Part shown: positions 9,618-17,327 of the stretch, piece after piece | How the letters are laid out: every line of letters starts with the position of its first letter | How positions within the stretch are numbered: position 1 is the first letter of the stretch | Source: Methylophilaceae bacterium | GTDB taxonomy: Bacteria; Pseudomonadota; Gammaproteobacteria; Burkholderiales; Methylophilaceae | Direction of reading: 5' to 3' | NCBI GenBank assembly: GCA_017857755.1 | Contig: JAFMCM010000010.1 | Span: forward strand, 1-50,663 | DNA length: 50,663 bases | Made by a program: the position numbers and the translations under genes | Notes under the pieces: generated by a model | Told to the model about the DNA's origin: nothing | The model's input: the letters and a program-made list of their open reading frames with translations, nothing else | The model's database searches: none

Positions 9618-9631
9618 TTGATATATATCAA
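9618..9631. promoter_or_regulatory. Perfect FNR binding site ahead of the cbb3 operon
   Basis: TTGAT-ATAT-ATCAA matches the FNR consensus exactly and is fully palindromic. It is centred about 72 bases before the ccoI start, leaving room for a -10 element and leader on the minus strand. It is the only strong FNR site I see upstream of the eight cco genes, so it most likely activates ccoI-ccoS-ccoNOQP-ccoG-ccoH when oxygen is low. Confidence 0.85.
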
Positions 9632-9681
9632 ACAAAATGAAAGTATTCACAATAATCGTTATAAATTGCCCTCAGTGAGGT

Positions 9682-10191
9682 TTAGCTTGCGTCTGTTGGT
9701 GGGGCCTCTTGCTCAGTACGAACGTTTTGTATCACTGGTTTTTGTAAAATCAAAATATTCGGGTAAGAAATCAACAGCTCGTCTTTTTTAATTAGCACAT
9801 GAAATAATGAAATTTCTTCAATCACGCCACTGATATCAGCATCTTTATCCACCACAGTAATAAAATCACCAACGCGATAAGGAAAGCCAAAGAAGATGAT
9901 TAAACTAGCGGTAATATTGCTTAAAATCGACCACTGTGCAAACAGCGCCACACCTAACACAGCAAATATTGAAGAGATAAAAATCAGTACTTGCGAATAA
10001 TCGATACTTAAATACACAATCAAAATCGCAGCATAAAGAAATAGCAAAGCAATATGGATGGTTTTTTTAATATACTTCATCCGATAAATACTCACTGACT
10101 TACCAAAGCCAGACTGGTCAACTAGCATAGTAGCTAACTTGATGCTGATTGATAGTGCAAGGAAAATTAAAGCGACAATTAATAATTTCAT
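9682..10191 (-). CDS. Short MscS-domain membrane protein
   Basis: This 169-residue protein has about three hydrophobic segments (1-20, 45-65, 70-110) followed by a short MscS-type beta domain with FGFPYRVGDFITVVD, then a conserved-looking LISYPNILILQKPV. It lacks the long C-terminal cage of MscS and most of the N-terminal helices of larger family members. It may be a minimal channel or a non-channel membrane protein. It follows rlmF by 48 bases on the same strand and could share its transcript; ccoI lies 129 bases further on with its own FNR site. Confidence 0.65.
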   Translation of the reverse strand: MKLLIVALIFLALSISIKLATMLVDQSGFGKSVSIYRMKYIKKTIHIALLFLYAAILIVYLSIDYSQVLIFISSIFAVLGVALFAQWSILSNITASLIIFFGFPYRVGDFITVVDKDADISGVIEEISLFHVLIKKDELLISYPNILILQKPVIQNVRTEQEAPPTDAS

Positions 10192-10239
10192 GTTTATTCC
10201 ACCTCAACTAACAGATGCATTTTTGATCACAATGCTTCA

Positions 10240-11133
10240 TCATGCCACAAAAAATGACCAAGCCACCATACGGCTTTGTTTTTGACCTTGTCGCATCTCG
10301 ACCGTTTTGACCTCGAGTGCGCCCGCTTTTTTTAATGCCGCATAAACACTGGGTAGCGTCGATGCTTTAGCAATCAATGTAGTAAACCATTTACATTGAT
10401 TGGCAAACAATTGGCTCTCGTCAATCATCTGCTTAACAAAAGCCGCTTCGCCACCCGCGCAATACAACTCATTGCTTTGACCACCAAAATTCAAGCCTGC
10501 TTTTCCATGTTTGCCAAGCCCGCGCCATTTACGTTGCGTACCAGCTTGCGCCTCAGCTAAAGAAGCATGAAAAGGTGGATTGCAAAGTGTGGCAGTAAAT
10601 TGCTCGCTAGGTTGAATCACACCTTTAAAAATAGCGCCTTTCTCCTGTTGCAAACGTAATTCTATCTGCTCGTTCAGCTGATTGGCATCAATAAGCTGTT
10701 GTGCATTTTGTAATGCAAGGCGATCAATATCTGCGCCAACAAAATGCCAACCATAAGTATGCTGACCAATGAGTGGATAAATTAAATTAGCACCCACACC
10801 AACGTCTAGTAGCCGGATTGGTTCCATATTGACAGTGCTTTCATTGAGCAGGTCTGCCAAATAATGTATGTAATCAGCACGGCCAGGAATCGGTGGACAA
10901 AGATAATCAGACGGAATATCCCAAACTGCCACATCATAGCAATGTTTTAATAACGCTTGATTAAGCGCTTTCACCGCAAGCGGATTAGCAAAATCAATCG
11001 AATCATCACCATATTTATTTGGCTTTACATACGGCTTTAATCCCCCACTGCTAGCAATTAGCTGGGTAAAATCATAACGCTGCCGATGTTGATTACGCGG
11101 ATGTAAATCTGTTTTGATTAACTCAGGTTTCAA
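10240..11133 (-). CDS. rlmF: 23S rRNA m6A1618 methyltransferase RlmF
   Basis: This 297-residue enzyme matches RlmF (E. coli YbiN, about 308 residues). It starts with LHPRNQHRQRYDF, has a SAM-binding segment LLDVGVGANLIYPLIG (108-123) and the N6-adenine methylase signature NPPF (185-188) followed by HASLAEAQ. It would methylate A1618 of 23S rRNA, using SAM. It starts 6 bases after the ycaO stop, so the two are probably translated from one message. No key motif is missing. Confidence 0.93.
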   Translation of the reverse strand: MKPELIKTDLHPRNQHRQRYDFTQLIASSGGLKPYVKPNKYGDDSIDFANPLAVKALNQALLKHCYDVAVWDIPSDYLCPPIPGRADYIHYLADLLNESTVNMEPIRLLDVGVGANLIYPLIGQHTYGWHFVGADIDRLALQNAQQLIDANQLNEQIELRLQQEKGAIFKGVIQPSEQFTATLCNPPFHASLAEAQAGTQRKWRGLGKHGKAGLNFGGQSNELYCAGGEAAFVKQMIDESQLFANQCKWFTTLIAKASTLPSVYAALKKAGALEVKTVEMRQGQKQSRMVAWSFFVA

Positions 11134-11139
11134 GCAACA

Positions 11140-12885
11140 TCAGCCTAATTGTGGTGCTCTAACTTTGTCGTAAGCAGCCAACAATTGCTGATGTATTTGG
11201 CTACCCTCATAATTCGCCCCCAAATTATTGAGCCCGAAATACTGTGTTTCTTGCTGATACAAACTCAAGGCTTGCTTCATGATGTCTTCACCATACATCA
11301 GCACCAAATTTGCATGATACAAGTTAATATCACTCCCCAAATCTTCCTCAATTTGCACCAAGTCTGCAATACAGCGATAGACTTTCAAACGAGCTGCAGG
11401 CAAATCATTAATCTGCGCAATCCATTCACAACCAGCTAAGATTTCATCTTGGTCACCAGCCGCAATTGCCGCCAAGGTTTTTAATTCACCGATGCGCAAA
11501 TCTAACCAAGGAGTATTGGCATCTGCACACAAACCAATCAAGATATACACATGTAAGTCGTCTTGAAAATTTAAATCCAACAAAATATCCAACAACTCAA
11601 CGGATTCTTCTCCAGACAAATCTTGCAAACGCTGCGCATATGGGCGCACATGGTTCCCTGCGCTATTGTTTTGCCATTCCAATTCTTCAACTGGATAAAT
11701 CTCACTCATTCCTGGCACAAAAATACGGCAAGAATAAACACCCAAATGCGCAAAGTCAGCAATGTACAAATCATCACCATTGTCCTGAATCTTATTGACG
11801 CACCAGTGGTAATCCTCCTCTGTACTAGTGCCAAAATTCCAATCAACAAACTCATTATCTGGCGTACTGCGTAAGAATGACCAACTGACGACGCCACTAG
11901 AGTCAACAAAATGGATTTCTAAATTTTGTGAATCAGCAATTTCTTCCATGTCAAAACCAGGTTTAACAAAACCAGTAAGACTGTCCAAAGCGCGACCTTG
12001 AATCAACTCAGTCAAGGAACGCTCCAAAGCCACTTCAAAACGCGGATGTGCACCAAAGCTAGCAAAACAACCTTGGTCTTCAGGATGCAATAATGTCACA
12101 TTCATCACAGGATATTGACCACCTAAAGAAGCATCTTTCACCAAGATACCATAACCTGCATCACGCAAACCCTCGATACCAGCTGCAATACGTGGATAGC
12201 GAGCAATCACTTCTTCTGGAACATCAGGCAAGCAAATACCTTCAGCGATAATGCGATTCTTAATATAACGCTCAAAAATTTCCGCCAAAGCTTGGGTACG
12301 CGCTTCCATCATAGTATTGCCAGCACTCATCCCATTGCTGACATAAAGATTACCAATCAAATTCACTGGGAACAACACCGTTTCACCATCACGTAGCCGT
12401 GTATAAGGAATTGCACAAATGCCTCGTGTTTGGTTTCCTGAATTCAAATCAATCAATTGACTGGCTGGTATTGTGCCTTCTGCATTATAAAATTCTTGCA
12501 GTGCAGGCGTCAGAATCTCGCTCGGCCATGCATCGCCTTTTAATGGCAACCATTGCTCATTGGGATAATGCACCCAATCGGCATTGGCGATAGTCTCACC
12601 AAGATAAAAATCCGTCCATAAATAATTAGTCCCCAAACGCTCAAAATACTCACCTAAGGCACTCGCGCGCGCCGCCAACTGTGATGCACCTTTACCATTA
12701 GTAAACAGTCTTGGACAGTCTCGATTCGTAATGTGCACCGACCAAATACCTTCCACTTCGTTTAACCATGATTTTTCTTCCACATGAATATCCAACGCGA
12801 CTAACTTTGCTTGTAAAGTAGCAATAGAAGATTCTAAAGAAGCATCTTTACTCGGGATAAAGGTTTCATTGATGGTATTGGTCAT
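11140..12885 (-). CDS. ycaO: YcaO-family protein, E. coli YcaO type
   Basis: This 581-residue protein is colinear with E. coli YcaO (586 residues). Shared segments include the start (TFIPSKDASLESSI), the ATP-binding regions SALGEYFERL, ALAEIFERYIKNRIIAEG and LTELIQGR, and the C-terminal tetratricopeptide-like half (LRIGELKTLAAIA). YcaO enzymes activate amide backbones with ATP; E. coli YcaO assists RimO in beta-methylthiolation of ribosomal protein S12, but its chemistry is not settled. The C-terminal proline-rich motif of azoline-forming YcaOs is absent, as in E. coli. It is followed 6 bases later by rlmF. Confidence 0.92.
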   Translation of the reverse strand: MTNTINETFIPSKDASLESSIATLQAKLVALDIHVEEKSWLNEVEGIWSVHITNRDCPRLFTNGKGASQLAARASALGEYFERLGTNYLWTDFYLGETIANADWVHYPNEQWLPLKGDAWPSEILTPALQEFYNAEGTIPASQLIDLNSGNQTRGICAIPYTRLRDGETVLFPVNLIGNLYVSNGMSAGNTMMEARTQALAEIFERYIKNRIIAEGICLPDVPEEVIARYPRIAAGIEGLRDAGYGILVKDASLGGQYPVMNVTLLHPEDQGCFASFGAHPRFEVALERSLTELIQGRALDSLTGFVKPGFDMEEIADSQNLEIHFVDSSGVVSWSFLRSTPDNEFVDWNFGTSTEEDYHWCVNKIQDNGDDLYIADFAHLGVYSCRIFVPGMSEIYPVEELEWQNNSAGNHVRPYAQRLQDLSGEESVELLDILLDLNFQDDLHVYILIGLCADANTPWLDLRIGELKTLAAIAAGDQDEILAGCEWIAQINDLPAARLKVYRCIADLVQIEEDLGSDINLYHANLVLMYGEDIMKQALSLYQQETQYFGLNNLGANYEGSQIHQQLLAAYDKVRAPQLG

Positions 12886-13035
12886 GATGTGGCTCTCTGA
12901 AGTGATGTCATGCTAAAAATCGCCTATTAAACATAAGGCTATAAAACGCAACAGCATAGCATGAGATTGTTGATGAATGACAGCGTACAAACTGAACCAG
13001 AACGAAAATAAGACCGTTAAAATTCTACTGGTCAT

Positions 13036-13066
13036 TTAACATTAAAAAATGCGATGATGCTAGTAT
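13036..13066 (+). promoter_or_regulatory. Possible promoter for dodecin-relA
   Basis: TTAACA (13036-13041) and TAGTAT (13061-13066) are spaced by 19 bases. The latter is preceded by TGC, giving an extended -10. It lies 37 bases before the dodecin start. The long spacer makes this tentative. Confidence 0.35.
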
Positions 13067-13102
13067 CACTTTTGTGAATGAATCATATTTAAGGATAACA
13101 AA

Positions 13103-13315
13103 ATGTCGACACCACACACTTATAAAAAAATTGAGCTGGTTGGAAGTTCTACCATGGGAACTGACGATGCTATTCAAAATGCCATAGCCAAAGCAGCTAA
13201 AACCATTAAAAATATGGATTGGTTTGAAGTCGTAGAAACACGTGGCCACTTGGTTGATGGAAGAATTGCCCATTACCAAGTCACAATTAAAGTTGGTTTT
13301 AGAATTGCAGATTAA
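13103..13315 (+). CDS. Dodecin flavin-binding protein
   Basis: This 70-residue protein shows the complete dodecin pattern: YKKIELVGSS, TDDAIQNAIAKA, W40 in NMDWFEVVETRG and H57-Q59 in AHYQVTIKVGFR. Dodecins form hollow 12-mers that bind flavins or coenzyme A; W40 and Q59 correspond to the residues that sandwich and contact the isoalloxazine ring. They are thought to buffer FMN/FAD and limit photochemical damage. A good ribosome-binding site (AAGGA) precedes the ATG. Only 6 bases separate its stop codon from relA, an uncommon pairing. Confidence 0.93.
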   Translation: MSTPHTYKKIELVGSSTMGTDDAIQNAIAKAAKTIKNMDWFEVVETRGHLVDGRIAHYQVTIKVGFRIAD

Positions 13316-13321
13316 TCACGC

Positions 13322-15307
13322 ATGATTCATGGTTCCACGGCATTACATATTCCAGCGCTATCGGATGCCGGTACGCAGGCATGGATAGCGGCTTTATCCT
13401 CGCAATTCCCGCCATCTGCTGTTGATCTGATTCATCAAGCTTGCCAATTAGCTAGCTTGGCTTATGCGGATCATACTGAGCAGACTGGATTGCCATTAAT
13501 GCATCATGCAACTGGTACGGCAGCCATTCTGATGAGTTTGAATTTGGATGCAGAAACAATTACTGCAACCATTTTATACGCCACACCGCGCTTTATTGAT
13601 AATTGGCAAGAAACGCTTAAAAGCCGCTTTGGACCGCAAGTAACGGGCTTAGTCGCTGGCTTACTACAAATTGCGCAAGTCGAAGCATTTGGTTCACAAG
13701 AAACCCAGCAACTTAAAGAAAAAACCAAAAACGCACAGGCCAAGCAGGTCGAAAGCTTACGTAAAATGTTGTTGGCAATGGTGCAAGATATTCGCGTAGT
13801 GTTAATCAAACTAGCAGAACGCACGCACACTTTACGTAATCTAGGCAATATTGGGCCAGCACTGCAACAGCGCATCGCTCAAGAAGTGCAAGGCGTTTAT
13901 GCCCCCTTGGCTAATCGACTCGGCGTTTGGCAGCTTAAGTGGGAGATGGAAGATTTATCGCTACGCTATCTTGAACCCCAACTATATAAGGAAGTCGCTC
14001 AATCATTAGACTCGCGCCGAGTTGACCGTGAACACTATATTCATCAAGTCGAGGCACAACTCAAACAACAGCTCACGCAAGCTGGTATTAAAGCAGACAT
14101 TTCGGGTCGCCCTAAACACATCTATAGCATTATTAATAAAATGCGACGCAAGCACCTCCATTTTAACCAGCTGTTTGATGTACGCGCTGTGCGTATATTG
14201 GTTAATTCAATTGAAGAATGTTATTCCGCCCTGAGTGTTGTACAAGCACTCTGGAAACCCATCCCTGGCGAGTTTGATGATTATATTGCCAAACCTAAAA
14301 GTAACCATTACCGCTCTTTGCACACTGCTGTTCATGGACCAGAAGACTTGGCCATCGAAGTCCAAATTAGAACCCATGAAATGCACACCTTCTCTGAGTT
14401 AGGTGTAGCCGCGCACTGGCGTTACAAAGAGGGCGGTAAAACCGATGTAGCACTAGATGAAAAAATTAAGGTCTTGCGCCAAATTCTAGCGTGGAAAGAA
14501 GAGCCAAAAGACAACGGCGACTTACTACAAACATTCAACACAGAACTGTTCCAAGACAATATTTACGTCTTTACGCCACAGGGTAAGGTAATAGATTTAC
14601 CTAAAGATGCAACACCGATTGATTTTGCTTATGCTTTGCACACCGACTTAGGGCATAGAACGCGAGGCGCTAAAGTAGATGGCCATATCGTGCCACTAAA
14701 CTATCGACTACAGAATGCGCAACATGTTGAAATTCTCACCCATAAAATCGGTGTTCCGAGTCGAGACTGGTTAAGTTCAAGTTTGGCTTATTTAAAAACC
14801 AATAGTGCCCGCGCCAAAGTCAGATATTGGTTTAAACATCAACATGCAGAAGCGCATATTTCACATGGTCGGAGTAAATTAGATAAAGAACTCCACCGTG
14901 CGGGGGTGGGGACGATTAACCAAGAGAAGATTGCACAAAAACTGCATTTTCATAAACTAGACGATTGCCTAAACGCAATTGGTCGCGGCGACATTACTGA
15001 ACATCAAATCGCCTTTGCTATACAAGAAATCGTAAACCCAAAACCGTTAGAAAAGCCGCAACATCCTGTGTCCAATAAATCAATGGCACCAATCGGACCC
15101 ACAGAAGTGATATTAGCTGGCATAGGCAACTTGCAAACCAATATCGCTAAATGCTGTAAACCTGCTTTTCCAGATAACATCGTCGCTTATGTGACGCGTG
15201 ACCGCGGGGTAACTGTCCATCGGGAAAACTGTACTTTTATTCATCGCTTAGAAACTAATCGGCACGACCGATTGCTCACCGCCACTTGGCGACAAGTCAA
15301 AAAGTAA
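13322..15307 (+). CDS. relA: Monofunctional (p)ppGpp synthetase RelA lacking the ACT/RRM domain
   Basis: This 661-residue protein has a pseudo-hydrolase domain (about 35-190) in which the catalytic HD pair is replaced by YA (ILYATPR, 86-87), so it should not degrade (p)ppGpp. The synthetase domain (about 260-370) carries EFDD (317-320), the acidic signature of monofunctional RelA, and KSNHYRSLHT. A TGS domain (about 412-475), a helical region and the zinc-finger domain (C611, C612, H633, C637) follow. The protein then ends, about 80 residues short of E. coli RelA (744), with no C-terminal ACT/RRM domain. The next gene is convergent only 9 bases away, so no out-of-frame remnant fits. It probably makes the stringent alarmone at stalled ribosomes with altered control. 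Confidence 0.92.
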   Translation: MIHGSTALHIPALSDAGTQAWIAALSSQFPPSAVDLIHQACQLASLAYADHTEQTGLPLMHHATGTAAILMSLNLDAETITATILYATPRFIDNWQETLKSRFGPQVTGLVAGLLQIAQVEAFGSQETQQLKEKTKNAQAKQVESLRKMLLAMVQDIRVVLIKLAERTHTLRNLGNIGPALQQRIAQEVQGVYAPLANRLGVWQLKWEMEDLSLRYLEPQLYKEVAQSLDSRRVDREHYIHQVEAQLKQQLTQAGIKADISGRPKHIYSIINKMRRKHLHFNQLFDVRAVRILVNSIEECYSALSVVQALWKPIPGEFDDYIAKPKSNHYRSLHTAVHGPEDLAIEVQIRTHEMHTFSELGVAAHWRYKEGGKTDVALDEKIKVLRQILAWKEEPKDNGDLLQTFNTELFQDNIYVFTPQGKVIDLPKDATPIDFAYALHTDLGHRTRGAKVDGHIVPLNYRLQNAQHVEILTHKIGVPSRDWLSSSLAYLKTNSARAKVRYWFKHQHAEAHISHGRSKLDKELHRAGVGTINQEKIAQKLHFHKLDDCLNAIGRGDITEHQIAFAIQEIVNPKPLEKPQHPVSNKSMAPIGPTEVILAGIGNLQTNIAKCCKPAFPDNIVAYVTRDRGVTVHRENCTFIHRLETNRHDRLLTATWRQVKK

Positions 15308-15316
15308 GTGCACATT

Positions 15317-16540
15317 TTACGATTTATTTTTTTCCATAATCCACTGCGACAAATATTTTGTACTGCTCATGGTGTGATGCTTTAACATCGCACCAGTAAA
15401 ATTATTGAGTCGATGTTGTGCTAAGCCTTGTTTAACGCATGTTATTTTTTCAATTAATTGCGTCGTCAACTGATTTGCATCAAACGGCTGTAAGTGCATG
15501 ATGGTATGATTGCTTGCCACTTCCCAAGCTGCTTGGTTTTGATAAAGATTAATAGCTGCCGCCGCGATATCTGCAGCATTTTCAGCAATGTGGCCAGGCC
15601 AGGGTAACCCCGGCAAAGCCATCCCTTCAGCCCCGATGGCGGTTGTGACACTGGGGGTTTGCATCATCATAGCATCTAACAGCTTGCCTTTCAGCCCAGC
15701 GCCAAACCGTAGCGGTGCTAAACAAACGCGCGCACTTTCCATCACATCATAAGCACTCTGCGCCCAGCCTTTAATTAAAAAGCCAGTTTTAGGCTGATGT
15801 AATGCAGTGGCTTTTGATGGTGGATAAGCACCATAGATATGTAATTCTGCATCAGGTAATTGTTTTCGAATAAGCGGCCAAATTGACTGTAAATACAACA
15901 CTGCATCCCAATTGGGCCCATGCCTAAAATTCCCAATTGTCATAAAATGTTGGCGCGCTTCAAAACTTTTGGTACTTTTGGCTAAAGCACTCAAGTCCAC
16001 CATAAAAGGTAAGTAATGTAATAAATCAGCACTGATTCTGAACATTTCGGTTAATAAATCTATTTCATAAGCAGAAATCATCAAAGCAATATCACAGCGG
16101 AAAATAGCCGCAATTTCTCGCTTAGCTAAATCGCTGGTCAAGTCCGCCAATGTCATCGCGCGATTCGCCTTTACTGCTTGATGTCTTGCATCGCGCAAAC
16201 ATTGCAAATCAACGGTATCCAATACTTTTAAGGCATCAGGACAACATTGGTCAATACGCCACCCAAATTGCTCTTCCATCATAAAACGGTCAAAATGAAC
16301 AATATCAGGTTTGTAAGCGCTCACATACGAGTTGAAGCTATCGTCGTTGAGCAGAATAGCCTGACTATCAATCCCCTCTGCCGCTAAATCAACCATATGC
16401 TCGGTTTTATTAGCTGGAGTAACAAAGGTCACCCGCCATCCTTGTTTTTTATAAGCGCGTAAAATCGCCAACATTTGATAGCCAGCTGCGGATGAGTTTG
16501 GTTCTGGCCAGACATAGCCAATAACTAGGACCTTAAACAT
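15317..16540 (-). CDS. Family 1/4-type glycosyltransferase
   Basis: This is a GT-B fold glycosyltransferase of about 407 residues. The N-terminal domain begins with MFKVLVIGYVWPEPNSSA; the C-terminal donor-binding domain contains FGAGLKGKLLDAMMMQTPS followed by GAEGM, the usual Glycosyltransferase-group-1 nucleotide-sugar motif. I place the start at 16540 because the conserved N-terminus begins there; a longer frame to 16588 would run well into tpiA. From 16540 it overlaps the tpiA end by 8 bases, implying coupling. Donor and acceptor are unknown; no other polysaccharide genes lie nearby. Confidence 0.85.
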   Translation of the reverse strand: MFKVLVIGYVWPEPNSSAAGYQMLAILRAYKKQGWRVTFVTPANKTEHMVDLAAEGIDSQAILLNDDSFNSYVSAYKPDIVHFDRFMMEEQFGWRIDQCCPDALKVLDTVDLQCLRDARHQAVKANRAMTLADLTSDLAKREIAAIFRCDIALMISAYEIDLLTEMFRISADLLHYLPFMVDLSALAKSTKSFEARQHFMTIGNFRHGPNWDAVLYLQSIWPLIRKQLPDAELHIYGAYPPSKATALHQPKTGFLIKGWAQSAYDVMESARVCLAPLRFGAGLKGKLLDAMMMQTPSVTTAIGAEGMALPGLPWPGHIAENAADIAAAAINLYQNQAAWEVASNHTIMHLQPFDANQLTTQLIEKITCVKQGLAQHRLNNFTGAMLKHHTMSSTKYLSQWIMEKNKS

Positions 16541-17324
16541 GTGATTGCACAACCGCTTGTTGTGACGCAATTGCACAAATTCCAGCAAATGTATCGACGT
16601 TTAATGAAGCTCGACCCACCAATGCACCATCAACATCAGGCATAGCAAAAAGCGACTGCGCATTATCTAAACTAACGCTACCACCATAGATAATACGAAC
16701 GTTAGCCGCAAAATGACTATCGTATTGTGCTAACAAACGCCTAATGAAAACATGCATCTCTTGTACAAACGCTGGTATTGCAGCCTGCCCTGTCCCTATC
16801 GCCCAAACAGGCTCGTAAGCAACCACTAAACCAAGTGCAAATATCTTTTGCAAGCTCAACTCATCCAAACCCAATAACGCTGACAACTGGGCTGCAATCA
16901 CCTTTTTAGCAACTCCTGCTGCATGTTCAGCCTGGGTTTCTCCAATGCAATAAATCGGCGTAATTCCCGCATCGACGGCTCTTTGAATTCGGATAACGGC
17001 TTTTTGGCTATTTTCGGCCGTATAGTGCCGCCGCTCAGAATGTCCAACAATCACCAAATGACAGCCAAACTCGGCTAACATTTCCGCCGATATACAAGCC
17101 GTATAAGCACCCTGCACAAATTGACTGACATTTTGTGCGCCCCACAGCATGCCAGTATTGGCTAATAATTGTTGCGCCTGAAACAAATAGACATAAGGCA
17201 AACACAAGCCGACCTCTACTTGCGTGATATTCTTCACAGCTTCCGCCAGCGCAAGAATACGGTTTTTATTTTCCGCTAAACGGCCGTTTAACTTCCAATT
17301 GCCAACGACTAATGGTTTACGCAT
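16533..17324 (-). CDS. tpiA: Triosephosphate isomerase, divergent
   Basis: This 263-residue TIM barrel interconverts dihydroxyacetone phosphate and glyceraldehyde 3-phosphate. The catalytic residues are present: N9 and K11 (GNWKLN), H95 (VGHSERR) and E171 (AYEPVWAIGTG), as is YGGSV (213-217). Two usually conserved spots differ: GAYTGE reads GAYTAC (A76, C77), and the phosphate-binding GG in LVGGASL reads LVGRASL (R238). In most related bacteria tpiA precedes secG and nuo genes; here it lies between an mscS gene (3-base gap) and a glycosyltransferase (8-base overlap). It could be a second copy. Confidence 0.9.
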   Translation of the reverse strand: MRKPLVVGNWKLNGRLAENKNRILALAEAVKNITQVEVGLCLPYVYLFQAQQLLANTGMLWGAQNVSQFVQGAYTACISAEMLAEFGCHLVIVGHSERRHYTAENSQKAVIRIQRAVDAGITPIYCIGETQAEHAAGVAKKVIAAQLSALLGLDELSLQKIFALGLVVAYEPVWAIGTGQAAIPAFVQEMHVFIRRLLAQYDSHFAANVRIIYGGSVSLDNAQSLFAMPDVDGALVGRASLNVDTFAGICAIASQQAVVQSHV

Positions 17325-17327
17325 ACA

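Noticed and set aside
15308-15330. Frameshifted ACT domain after relA
   Set aside because: Only 9 bases remain before the end of the convergent glycosyltransferase, so there is no room for about 80 residues.
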